Source of the DNA: Synaphobranchus kaupii
Taxonomy: Eukaryota > Chordata > Actinopteri > Anguilliformes > Synaphobranchidae
Direction of reading: 5' to 3'
Length of the DNA stretch: 64,000 nucleotides
NCBI GenBank assembly: GCA_029718625.1
Contig: CM056380.1
Span: 16,845,019-16,909,018 of the forward strand
The notes beneath the pieces are model-generated. The model did not search any database, was not told the DNA's origin, and was given only the letters and a program-made list of their open reading frames with translations. Both the position numbers and the translations under genes were made by a program. Below, piece after piece: positions 23,150-35,200 of the stretch; within the stretch, counting starts at the first letter, position 1; each line of letters begins with the position of its first letter.

Positions 23150-24280
23150 CTTTGTAATCACCATCAAAATACTTACAATATTTCAATAATGCACCACTAA
23201 AGCCAGTTTTTGCTAATACGTACAGGTGGCTGCTATTTTCGGTGATTCTAAAAAAATCTATTCATCCTCTTGCTGGCAGTATGGCCGCTACATTGCAATG
23301 TGAGCTAATTGTAGCTGTGGTAGCTACTTTGATCACTAGAAGATCGGTTTTTAAAAAAAGTCACGTTAAATGGGTCACACACTGCTTTTCATTCTGCTAT
23401 CAATTTATAGGATTATTTACAGTTGCAGAAAGCAAGTTTATCAGTGTGAAGTTGAACTACACGTAGTATATCTGTAAACAGACAATACAGTCTGTATCTT
23501 CATACAGTAACAAATGTTATTGTTTCCTATAGGATCATACATGGAAACACAATGTAGGATATTTAGAAATGACTGAATTTAGTTTTTGACATGATTTTAC
23601 ACCACCATCCACTGCTGTACCAAGTATACCCACAATTCAGAAAACCTCTCCGCTTTCAAATCCGTCATTTAGTAACACCACCCGAATGATTCCATTGGTA
23701 AGTCAACAGGATACCCTATTGAACGTTTACCATTGATTAGGTGGGATGGCTGCTGGGCTTGTAAAATCTCTGCTGATTTACCTGTGCAAAGTTTTCCCAG
23801 CTCATTATTGAAAATGAGAACTGTTTCTCAATTAAGTTTACCTTTTAAATAAGGGCAAAATTAATCAGAAGTTCCAGGTGTGTCTGATACCTGAGCTAAA
23901 CGTGGGCTGTTTTCCCATTCTCTCCCTCTTTAATTCTCTCTGTGAATGAAAGCCATTGGCAGCAGAAGCCAATGTCTGTAACCACTAAGCCATTGAACCA
24001 CCACTAACAGGCACCATATTGCAATGACTGGAGGGGTGACATCACACAGCCCGCCTTTCAGACATATTGAATGTAAAAGCGGACAATGCGTGGTGTCAGT
24101 CTATAGACAAAGCCGGGGCAGGCGTTGTCTTGGCTGTGTGCGGGATATCTGAGGACCTGTAGGTGTGGCGGAGAGGTGAGTTAGCGCCTTACCGTAACAG
24201 TGCGTGACATCACACCCTACATAAGCAACGGCAGTCCAATTATCTCCCCTGGCTGGGGACCTTGGTCGTTAGCTGGTTGG
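23150..24280. other. Stretch without recognisable gene
   Basis: No exon, array or named element was recognised. Confidence 0.4.
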
Positions 24281-24284
24281 GGTT

Positions 24285-24505
24285 GTTGGACTTTGGGGCA
24301 GCAGTGTAGTGCAATGGTCAGGGAACTGGGCCTGAAATTCAAAGGTTCAATTTCCAGCTGGGGCTGCCAATGTACACTTGAACAAGGTACTTGACCCGAT
24401 CTGCTTCAGTAAAAACTATCCAGCTGTATAAATGGACAGTATGTAAAAATGCAATCTGTGTAAGTCACTCTGGAGAAGACTATCTGCTCAATGCTGAAAT
24501 GCTAC
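24285..24505 (+). mobile_element. tRNA-derived SINE, near full length
   Basis: It contains a polymerase III A box TAGTGCAATGG (24307-24317) and a B box GGTTCAATTTCC (24344-24355). Next come GTACACTTGAACAAGGTACT, AACTATCCAGCTGTATAAAT and the 3' tail GTAAGTCACTCTGGAGAAGA. This is the standard plan of a common teleost SINE family. The tail matches fragments at 17225, 35400 and 42540. Confidence 0.8.
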
Positions 24506-24856
24506 GCATAGTGCAATGTATTTATTGACATACAGAGCAGCCGGCTTGGGCTCTGGTTCAAAACACACAGCAGACTTGAGACCATTACATAAGTCAGTCG
24601 CCCGTATAATATAGACCCCCAGCTGCTAAAAAAGCAGATTGGCTCTGTCAGGCAGCAACATATGAATGCACTACTACAGATTTCTGCTGAAAGGAGTACA
24701 AACAGTAGAATAACTGCATGTCTAGTCTTTCGTAAGGTCATTTGTAAAGTTGTTAATAAGGTCCGCATTCCACCATTCCTCTATTGAAGATGACACTATT
24801 CCTCAAATCTAAAATACGTTTTTTGTTTAGTAGTCCATCGCAGATGCCAAATATGT

Positions 24857-24860
24857 GTGT

Positions 24861-24951
<91 letters not shown>
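24857..24951. repeat. (TG)n-(AG)n compound microsatellite
   Basis: A pure TG run of about 70 bases is followed by about 20 bases of AG. Confidence 0.95.
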
Positions 24952-25239
24952 CTCACTCTACAGTACATATTTCCTATGCTCACACACCCAGGTTGCCCTT
25001 CTGAAATTCCCACAGAATCAGGATGTCCCATCTTCTGCTATCTGTGTTGTTTCACACACACAAACTCTAACATCACATGTTGATATTCCATCCACAGTTC
25101 CAGAAGCCTTTCTTCACCCTCAGGAATTTATGCAATTGCAAACCACTGGATGGTCCAAAAGACAATGCCCTTTCCCCCCCTCCCACGTTCTCCCACAGCT
25201 ATTTCTGTATCTAGGCCTGGTTATTTTCAACCTGCTATT

Positions 25240-28200
25240 GTGACAGAAAACAGGGTGAAATATTCACTGGAAGATCTTTTATGTAAAGAGTTTGTTATAT
25301 GGCCTCTTCCTGTGAGGCTACTCCGCAAACCTTGAAAATGTTTGGGTATTAGCCTAAAATCATAATTTACATAAGCACAGCTTCAAAATAATACATTGAA
25401 AGGGAGTGCCAACTCAAATAGATGATTCAGCTTTTCAATGGTTAATTGTTGTCATCATGGGGTGGAATAAACATAACCCAAATATCTGTATTAGGTGATA
25501 TGCCTAAATTGAGATATGCCTTCCTTTTTTTCCACCATTGCCTGTAATTGATCAGGCAAGGTTTTGAGCAGGCAGGATTAAAATGCGACCAGTACACGTC
25601 ATCAAGTCCTCTCAGCCAATAGAGAACCGCGGTCATACGTCACTGAAGCGTTTATGTGAATACCACGCCCCACTTTGGGGGGGAATAATTCAGACTTGCT
25701 CCCATAGAAAACAACAGTGCAGGAAGAAGACAACAAAGAAAAAAAAATCTAGAAAATTCACAAAAGCTGTTGCATTACGAACTACACAGCCAATGCAATT
25801 AAAAAAACGAGACTTGCATTTTGCACGTTTGCCATGTCCAATCTGAAATCCCAAAAGACGAGCCCTGTGGCTACATGCTATTACGAGAGAGCATGTGCAC
25901 GGAAACTATATGGTGTCCTGCATCTCCACATTATGTCTGCGGAACGCACTTTTTAACAGGTAGGCTAAATAAACGTCACATAATATGGATAGTTAGAACT
26001 ACAGGCTTCAACAAAAACTGTTACCCGAAACTTGAGCTCACTGTTCCGATGAGGTCAGTGCGCTTTGCCTTCATTAGGCTAAATGTTGCTGGAGATATAG
26101 CTAATGTTAACTAAGAAACATCCAGAGGCCAAGGGTAAATTTTACATATTTATTGATGATAACTGGCATGCAACACAATACCAGCTATTCCTCTAAGGAA
26201 TCAAACACAGAAATTCAGTTTTGCTGTTCATGGTAAGCTACCAATTAGCTTAATTCTACGGAACAGCCCATAGACACGCTAACGAAAACTAGCAAGTAAG
26301 TGAGACTTGTTTTACACTTCTCAAAATTGTTATATGTAGCAAATACATATATAGCTTAAGAAATAACTACTTTGTGGTCTCAGTAACATTAATGTTACCA
26401 CACTGAAATGTCAAAGAAAAAGAAAATTGTTGATGTTTATTTCGCTGGAACTTGGAAGACTGAAGACTGAGGCATGTCGCCAGATCAAGTCAAATTTAAC
26501 ATTGTATGTTGCCCGCTCGATGCTGGGGTAGTGATGTAATAGAATCGGTTGACATTTTAGTTATATACATTACAAAACCTATCTTTCGTTGTTTGTCTTG
26601 TTTTATTTATACAGGGATTTTATGTGAACCTATCTTCTTTAGTTCAGTGGCTCAAACATATGTTACGGTTGCACCAAGCACCTTCTTTTTTTATTGTTTG
26701 TGTTGCTAAACGGTGTTTGCATTTCCCAATTTTCCCAGTCTGCATGTAACTTGCCGAGGCTCTTGGGCGTGACCTGAATATTAACTAGCTTTCACACCCA
26801 CCCCTGAGAACTAGTTGGCAGAAAGTGACACGATTCAATCTTCATTTTTTTCAGCTGTAGATGTTTTTAAAGGCTGAAATCTTGGTGGATGATTATTTTA
26901 ATAACGAGGAGTAGTGTCAAATAAAGAAAACCATGTTTTAATCACAGTTAGCAATCCCTTAAACTTTAGACATAAATGGACAAACACCCCCTATACAGTG
27001 TGTACTGTATATAAACACACATTACAAGGTAAAGGAGTAGTCGCTAAAATTGTGTTTAAAACAGTGATCTCAACCTCCAGTGCTGTAGGGCCACAGCCTC
27101 AGAGATCTGTGCTCAAAAACCCAGTTTCCCCATGGGGCTCCATTGATTTTTGACAGCAAATTTTAAATATTTCCACTCATATATTGATGTTAACTTTGAA
27201 TAAAATAATATTTAAAAATACTTATTTTTCCATCGTCAAATATTTTTTTTTACAACTGACAAAGAAATAATTTTTTTATTACTATTTATTCTGGGCTATG
27301 TCATATCGAGTCGACATAGTCGACAACCAATTACATACGCTCAATTTGACGTAGCCTTCACGTAGACATCACTGTCTGCTTCTTCCATGTTGTAAATTTG
27401 ACTCCAAGGACACAACTGAGCATGTCTGTTGAGCACAACAATTATACTTCCTGGTTCGGATGCGCTTCCAGAAAGGAAAGGCAGCGCGAGAGGTGGAATT
27501 CCGGGGCTGGAACGTCCGCAGTGGAACTTATTAGCCAGACAACAGGCGCTCAGAGAATGACTGGAGATCAATGGAGTTTTTACAAATCTGTTTGCTAAAC
27601 AGGCAATTATCAAAAGTCTCGCTTTTATTTTCATATTATGTATGCCTAGGTTGTCAAGACCCAGTACTATTGCTGACAACCCGTTATGATTTTGACAATC
27701 CAACGAAAACAAACTTTTAATCCAACTAGCGCCGGTCAGATGCGAGCCACTCTCAGCATAACGTTATTTTTGTCAGGACAACTCACATATTCAAATAACA
27801 TGTTTTAATGAATGAATGTACTGCATAATTATTTTGGTTTGTCTGTGAATGGATCTGCTTTAGGTACTACTCTGGAGCATGGGCATCTCCCTGCTAAACG
27901 GGATGACCAGAAACCCCCCCATACCAATGTAGATCCAAACATCAGGCGGAAGTAGGGGTGGTGGAGGGTGATTGCGAATTTTAACGCAGAAACACCAAAG
28001 CAAACGAGGGCAGCAAAACAAATGAGCAGCAAAGGGAGGCCTGATTATTGGTTTAAAAAGGTGTGTGCATTAGAGGTGCGTGCATGTGATTGGTTGAGTA
28101 TGAGACGCGTGGTTGCTAGCTGACCAGCAAGAGTTTCCTGACAGAACTTGCTATGCACACTTTGTTCGCGACGCTCATGTAACGTTAGTACCTAAGATAA

Positions 28201-28380
28201 CTGAAAACATTACTGCGCATACCTGATCGCCTCCCCTGGACAAAAAAAAAACAATTGGGAAAAGCGCCAGTTCCCTATCGTGTTATCCCATCCAAAATCT
28301 TTGATCCTTCCCATAGGTTTCTTTTGGCATCGCTGTCTCTACATATTACATACTCTAAGGTTTCGACCCTTAAGTGTCTA
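25240..28380. other. Intergenic stretch without recognisable gene
   Basis: No exon or transposase was recognised. A 123-codon minus-strand open frame (27341-27712) shows no family motif I know and lacks clear splice or start support. Short low-complexity runs occur near 27240. Confidence 0.35.
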
Positions 28381-28779
28381 ATTTAAGTCACTGTTCGGCT
28401 AAACAGTCCAGACACCTTGTTTCCAAGGCCTAAATTGGCAGCTGATAGAAAGGCAACGTGACAAACCTGCAGACACAGTGCCCCCTCCAGGACTGGAGCT
28501 TGAGACCCCTCATACAATGAAGCACTAAGGAGGGGACAACAATTAAACAAAAACAGTCCATCTTTCTTTAAAAAAAAAAATAAACGCATAATATGGAAGT
28601 CTCCTGGGAGTAGGAGGGGCCGGGAAAGGGCTACTAAAAAGTTGGAAATATCTTAATGGCAGATTGGGCAGGAGGCCCAGAAAAGCTGAATAAGATGGAG
28701 GAACAATGGGAACGGCCGGGGGTACAGTGTGCCTGGGAGATCTGCTCTCACAGCCAGCCCTCTGCCACCCACCCCCGCA

Positions 28780-29176
28780 CACACACATACAGACACACAC
28801 ATACACACAGGCACATGCACGAACACACACATGCACGAACACACACATGCATATACACACACATGCACGAACACACACATACATACAGGCACATGCATAT
28901 ACACACACATGCACGAGCACACCCATACACACAGGCACATGCATATACACACACATGCACGAACACACCCATACACACAGGCACATGCATATACACACAC
29001 ACACACACACATACGTACACGCAGGCACATGCATATACACACAGGCACATGCATACACACACACACACCCATACACACAGGCACATGCATATACACACAC
29101 GCAGGCACATGCATATACACACATACACACAGGCACATGCATACACACACACATACGTACACACAGGCACATGCAT

Positions 29177-29225
<49 letters not shown>

Positions 29226-29241
29226 GACATACACACACAGT

Positions 29242-29287
<46 letters not shown>
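28780..29287. repeat. CA-rich minisatellite with ATGCATATACAC motifs
   Basis: Many imperfect copies of ACACACAGGCACATGCATAT-type units, plus a short (AT)n at about 29192-29205 and a pure (CA)n at the right end. Open frames of about 200-260 codons on both strands (His/Thr-rich or Cys/Val-rich) are artefacts of the repeat. Confidence 0.95.
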
Positions 29288-29289
<2 letters not shown>

Positions 29290-29299
29290 ACCTCATTAG

Positions 29300-31580
29300 C
29301 AGTCTGGACCACACTTCAAGGAGAAAGCTTATTTTTAGATGTGGATGCTTCCACAGGGGGAATTTTTCCCTCCACCGTCCCCTCCCCAAAACCAACAGAG
29401 CTATTGCTGCAGTCAGCACTATTATCACTGTTATTGATTAAAGCTCATGAGGGACAGACAGTTGCGCAGCACATTAGCGATTGCTATCCAGCAATCTACC
29501 GATGGATTTAAAACCACATGTCCCAGTGTGCATTACGCTTAATTCCTTTTTTACATTTGAACTTTGACCTGACAGGCATCCTGTGGGCCATTAGTCTATC
29601 TGGGAGATTTATTCAATGAAAAAAGGACCTGTGTGTGGTGAAACATGAACACGGCCTGTTTGTTGTGATACGGACAGAGGTAGAATGCACCAATATGGTG
29701 CTCCGAAACAGACAAGCAACATTCACACTGTCCATGGCTATGGGCACACCCCTTAGCGTGGTACGAGGCACAAATGTTTTGCACGGTACAGAAAAGTGAG
29801 TGTCAGTGAATGGTGTACTAGAAAGATTTACTGTTGCAACTTCCTTTGGCTTGGGGTCAAGGGTCAAGAACATAGCTGGTTGGTGGCACTGCAGCGTGGG
29901 AAATTGCCTGGGCACATCTTTTCTGGGCCTCTGCCCTTCACTATAAAAGGACACAACAAGGATGAAGGCGAGGGTCCGTATCCAGCAGAAAAATGCATTT
30001 ATTTCACCTTTATTTAACCACCAGGTCTCTTGAGATGAATCATATCCTTTGCAAGAAAGGCTTGCCAAGCCAGTGGACCAAGTCACCGACATATAAAACT
30101 GAAATAAACCTTCTATCACATAACAATTTGTAATACAATTAAAAATTAGCAATTTACACTAACACACAGACAATACAAAGGCAGTTACAGTACACTCGTG
30201 AAAGTTGCATTTATGTTTTTGAACTCTGATAGGGACACCAGATTCTGTATCTTCATTTGGTTTTTGCATTATAACTACAGTCTCCTTTTCTCATTTCAGT
30301 TCTTACTCTTGGCACAGAGGATGACAAGATTGATTGTGAACAGAGACAGTAATTCAGAGGACATTAAGGAGGGGGGGGGGGGGGGCGGGGGTGCGTCTCT
30401 CCGCAGGACCTTTCTGTGTCCATTATCAAACATTCCCACCCTCAGTGTTTTTTATAAGAGCTGAAATAATGTTTATACTGCTCCATCCCAAGTGAATCTA
30501 CATCGCTGTTAAATGGGGGCTGAAGGAATTCTGCCAAATTCCGAAATCAATCCCAGATACAACACAGGCAAACAAACAAAGGACTTATTTCCCTCAGAAC
30601 GTGTCGGAGCTCTGACTTGAAATTGCTTAGTGGGCATTTTCCTGTCCTCCTCAACGTTTCTTGCAAAGGGCGAGGAGCTAAGTGCAATTAAACTCAAGCC
30701 TTTTAGGTTAATGACACACATTCAGCATGAGGGATTGACTCTTCAAAAAGTGACCCGATGTACACAAAGCCTGGCCTTTATGCTTTTAAAACAGCCAGTG
30801 CCATTCCATGCTAATGAATGCAAAATTCAGACAGTCTCCACAATTATCGGTTTACCAGTGTACAGGACAGATAAAATTAACCAGTCAAACACTGATCAAC
30901 AAATGTGTTCACTTGTCTGATGTTGATGACCAAGTGCAAGGAGTAATCATATTCTAAAAATATTCAACAGTTAGGCTGGATGACATGGACTTTTGTATGT
31001 ATGCCAGACATTATAATATTGGTCATAGAAATGCATTGTGGTTGTTGTTTGGGTATGCCTGTATTCCAGCATTGAGAATTGAACTTATTTTTAAAAATGT
31101 ATATCCTGAATCCTAATACTGTTCTATTACTGTACAATCAATTAATTAATTATCCCTGTAGGGTTTCTACTCTCCACCCTGTGCTACAGGTTCTAGAAAT
31201 GTGAAATGATTTCATATGTTAAAAAAGAAATGCTAGCTTCCTGTTACTATAAGTACAGATTTGGACTTGGCAGGAGGTGGTTCCTTTCTTGCCATATAGC
31301 ACTTTAAAAAAATGAAAGCATCCGGTATCTGACATGTATTCTCCATGACAAGCATTGTAACCTTAAGAGGGTAAACCATCCTTCATTAAACGTTTAAAGT
31401 GTGTCAAAAACATCGGCACCCCAAAACCAAGATATAAATAGAACGTTAATACTGTCACTGAAATTACCTACATAAATCCAACTAAACATGCCAACTTACT
31501 GCTTTACGGGAAAGGACCTAGGGTAGAATGGTGAAAAGTAAATAAATAAATATTCGCTCGCGCCAGAAATCTATAAAAGT
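29300..31580. other. Intergenic stretch without recognisable gene
   Basis: Nothing supported apart from a poly-G run at 30371-30395. Confidence 0.4.
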
Positions 31581-31584
31581 AAAC

Positions 31585-32075
31585 CAGGGCCGTTTCTAGA
31601 CTGCTTTGATTGGGGGGGGGGGGCATGAAGAGATGTTGGTGGGGCACAAGGGAGAGACGAAGTAGCGGGGGATCTGGGATCTCCCCCAGAATTTCCTGCA
31701 TTTCTACACAACCTCACACAGGGCATTTTCTAAAATAAAATGTTTTATTTATGAACATTTTGAAGAAAATTTTTTTCAAAGCCCTAGACGAGATTTGAGA
31801 TGCTTTCATATAAAGCTAAAGCCATGGTAGACTATCAGTACATTAGTGGATAAGATAATTACATTATCTTACCCCCCCAAATAACACAAAATAATTATCT
31901 AATCTTATATGGAAACATGTATATGAGCTATATTCCTTCATCATTTCAGTCTCCTTGTGCAATTTTATATTTACATGTGAAACTAAGTTACTGTAATTGG
32001 CTCATAATTTTTATTTAATTTAATTTTTTAAAATATATTTTATGCCCCCCGTGCCCACTCCTAGACACGGCCCTG
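31585..32075. mobile_element. MITE-like element with CAGGGCCGT ends
   Basis: The left end CAGGGCCGTTTCTAGAC is complementary to the right end CTAGACACGGCCCTG apart from one base. The interior is AT-rich with a poly-G run near 31613. Such CAGGG termini are common in hAT-type elements (family knowledge), but no clear 8-bp target duplication was seen. It ends 160 bp before the bloc1s1 start codon. Confidence 0.6.
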
Positions 32076-32107
32076 CCGTTGACATTAATACCGCGTGGGA
32101 ACACTCG

Positions 32108-32117
32108 GTCACATGAC
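32108..32117. promoter_or_regulatory. E-box/M-box GTCACATGAC upstream of bloc1s1
   Basis: The 10-mer lies 120 bp before the start codon. It contains CACATG flanked as in the MITF M-box (TCATGTGA on the other strand) and differs by one base from the TFEB lysosomal CLEAR palindrome. BLOC-1 genes serve lysosome-related organelles, so the site is plausible; binding is inferred, not shown. No TATA box was seen. Confidence 0.45.
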
Positions 32118-32236
32118 AGATCGCACTTTCCGCATGCGCATACAGTGATCACTGACTGCCTCTTCAGGAATGAGCTAGCTGGCTAGACTTTTTTCCATTA
32201 ATCCGCATTCGATGAATGGTGACATAAACCATAAGA

Positions 32237-32297
32237 ATGCTTTCTCGTTTGCTTAAGGAACACCAAGCGAAGCAAAACGAAAGGAAAGAACTCCAAG
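32237..32297 (+). CDS. bloc1s1: bloc1s1 coding exon 1
   Basis: 61 bases encoding residues 1-20 and the first base of codon 21. The donor is GTATAA directly after CTCCAAG. Confidence 0.95.
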
Positions 32298-35200
32298 GTA
32301 TAACAAGCGCTTATTGTTTATTTTCATTATCCGTGCCTGGGGCCTATTTTCTATAGAGACTCGCTGCTATCCTACTTGCTTTTTCCGACGATCGACGCCA
32401 GAACGCGGGCCGCATCTCAGCGAATCCCCGGCTCAGTCGTAAGGGGGCGTGTTGTGGGTTTCACCCCGCCCCGGTGATTGGTGTAGCGGAAGCGTCAATC
32501 ATCTGTGAAACTTGTTGGCGGAAGTAAGGTAGTTTTTCATTTTGCAGAATTCGCTATGTAGCGAAAAGATTTTAACAACCTATCAAATCAGTAGTTTCTT
32601 ATCCATCTAGCGAAATACTCTTTTGGTTGTGCCGTTTTGAATATTTAACGAAAGCGGTTTTATCTTAACTGTCCTGTGCTGCCTAGCTAGCACAGCAAGC
32701 TAGAGCTCTGTCCTAGCTAAGTTGGCTAGCTATGTCAGCTAGCTAACGTTAATAAACTTAGCAAAGTGGGACATCGTTGTAACGTTAGTTTGCGAGATAA
32801 TGTTATACATTATTCGCCAGCTGGCTAACCGATTTCCGAAAATAATAACGCAGGCTTTAATTTAACAGTTAATCACATTTTCTTCATTCCCATATGAGTA
32901 AGATTCCCATTTGGCTAACGTTAACTAGCTATGTTCAGTCGCTAACAAGTATCATAGCCAACGTTAATTCGTTTATTTAGCTACTTGGCTAACTAGATAC
33001 CGTCAGACCCAGTTCCTCTGAAGCTGTGTAACGTTACAAAAACCAGTTGGCTTATTTCAGTGGTTTTCATATTCGGTCCTGGAGAACCATTGTGTATGGT
33101 GCTTTTATCACAGCCAATATGATGATCACTTAAGGTCGTTGAAAACGTGTTTAAGTTCAACCTGGCCGTGGTTTTTCTAGCCCTGTGCCTCTTAATACCC
33201 AGTGGTATTAAATATGACATTCACCAACCGGGGCTCAGTCAGATCACCAAAGTTACACGCAACAGAGGGACTCTTTTAAGACCGTCCATCTCCCAGGTAT
33301 TACTAGCAGCGCAGTTTTCACCCCCAGGGCCCAGTAGTTCAAAACTTTTAATCCCTATCCGATCGGATCAGATTTAGAAATCCCATATTTTGTGATCCAG
33401 GATCAGACAACTCAGCCAAATTTTGTCCTGGTATTTCAAAGCAATTCAGGATAGGATCACCCTGATCCAGACTTTTCAAGATTACCAGATCCTGAATATC
33501 AGTGCTTTAATCCTACCTATCTCCACATATTCATTGGATATGAAGAGCAACATAAGGAAGACAGACAGTATAGCTATTTGGAGCCATTTATTAAGGATAT
33601 AATGATTAATTATTTTATATATCATTTTATGATCACAAACTTATTATTTGGTTGAATAAACTGTTCTGAGAGGTAGGCAAGAGGCCACTGCAAATGTGAC
33701 AAAAAAATAAATGAAAAAGTATCAACCATAAAGTCTACAAATGATTTAAAAATGTTACCATCTTATTTATATTGAAACATATTTTAATTAATTGTATAGT
33801 ACATTTTTCTCTGGTAATCCACTCGAAATCTATCCCTCCAGTTGGATCAAGATAAATCTTTTTTTGTTGTTGATCAAACTGATCCCAAAACGACCCGTTT
33901 TGAAGATTTGGTCCAGATTAAAGCTTGGATTTAATTTCCTGATCCGATCAAAGTGATCCCAATCCTGTTTTTTGGTTTTGAACGACCCAAAATTCAAATC
34001 TAATCCAATCGGATAGGGATTAAAAGTTGACCATGTGTAAGATCTGTGATTGGCTATGGGACTATTTGTGGGCTCTGCGTCAGTCACAGTTACAATAGGG
34101 CAGCTTCATCAATAGTCAGCCTCGGCTTTTATGACAGAGAAGCAGATATGCTGTGCCAATTTTCTTCACGGCTCCTCGTTCTCTCCTTTCCTCCACTCGT
34201 CTCCTCCTCCTTTCCTCCACATACTTCAGAGTAGGAGACGAATGATAGTGGGGGAGTGAAGAGTATTGGGACGCACTCATCATTATTATTAGTCATGTGA
34301 CAGGGGTTTTAGAGATCTAACCTGTATGTGTTCATTATTATTAGTCATGTGACAGGGGTTTTAGAGATCTAACCTGTATGTGTTCATTATTATTAGTCAT
34401 GTGACAGGGGTTTTAGAGATCTAACCTGGGCCACGTTCAATCTGAAAACGGTGTGCACCGTTTTGCTACGGTTGAACGACATGTTTTCTCGAAACGGTGT
34501 GATTCGGTGTGCAACGGGCTTTGAGGTACGTTTTCTCTCGTTTGGTGGGTGTGTCAGAGGTGTTACCCAATCAGCAGTGACGTGTATATAAACCCCGCCA
34601 TATTAAAAAGGCAGTGCTTGCGTAACACAACAGGGTGTTCAACGCACCACCGTTTCCGTTTAAATAAACGTTTTGCTACGTTTTGTCGGGGCTGAACGCA
34701 GCCCTGTATGTGTTCATTATTATTAGTCATGTGACAGGGGTTTTAGAGATCTAACCTGTATGTGTTCGTTATTATTAGTCATGTGACAGGGGTTTTAGAG
34801 ATCGAACCGGTACGTGTTCATTATTATTAGTCATGTGACAGGGGTTCCAGAGATCTAACCTAGATGTGCTCATTCTTATTCCCCACAGAGAGACGCAGAA
34901 GAGAGGCAATCACAGCTGCAACATGTTTGACGGAGGCCCTGGTGGACCACCTTAACGTTGGGTAAGGCTGTTCGACACTGCGTGGAGATGAGCCCTTCAC
35001 ATTGTAAGGGCGTTATTCATTCAGCTGTTCGGCATGAATCATGTGAATAGTACTCACCACCACCATAGCGCCAACCTGAAGCTCCACAACTAATCGGGTT
35101 GCCTTAAAAAAAAAAAAAACCGAGAACTAATATTTCCATGTGCACAGCTTTAACCACAAACCCCTGAATGCCCCAATACCCACCTTTGTAAAGCCAACAT

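Noticed and set aside
27341..27712. 123-codon minus-strand frame as a gene
   Set aside because: No recognised motif, no supporting splice context, and ordinary length for chance in this composition.
28543..29511. Long Cys/Val-rich and His/Thr-rich frames
   Set aside because: Translation of CA/TG repeats on both strands.
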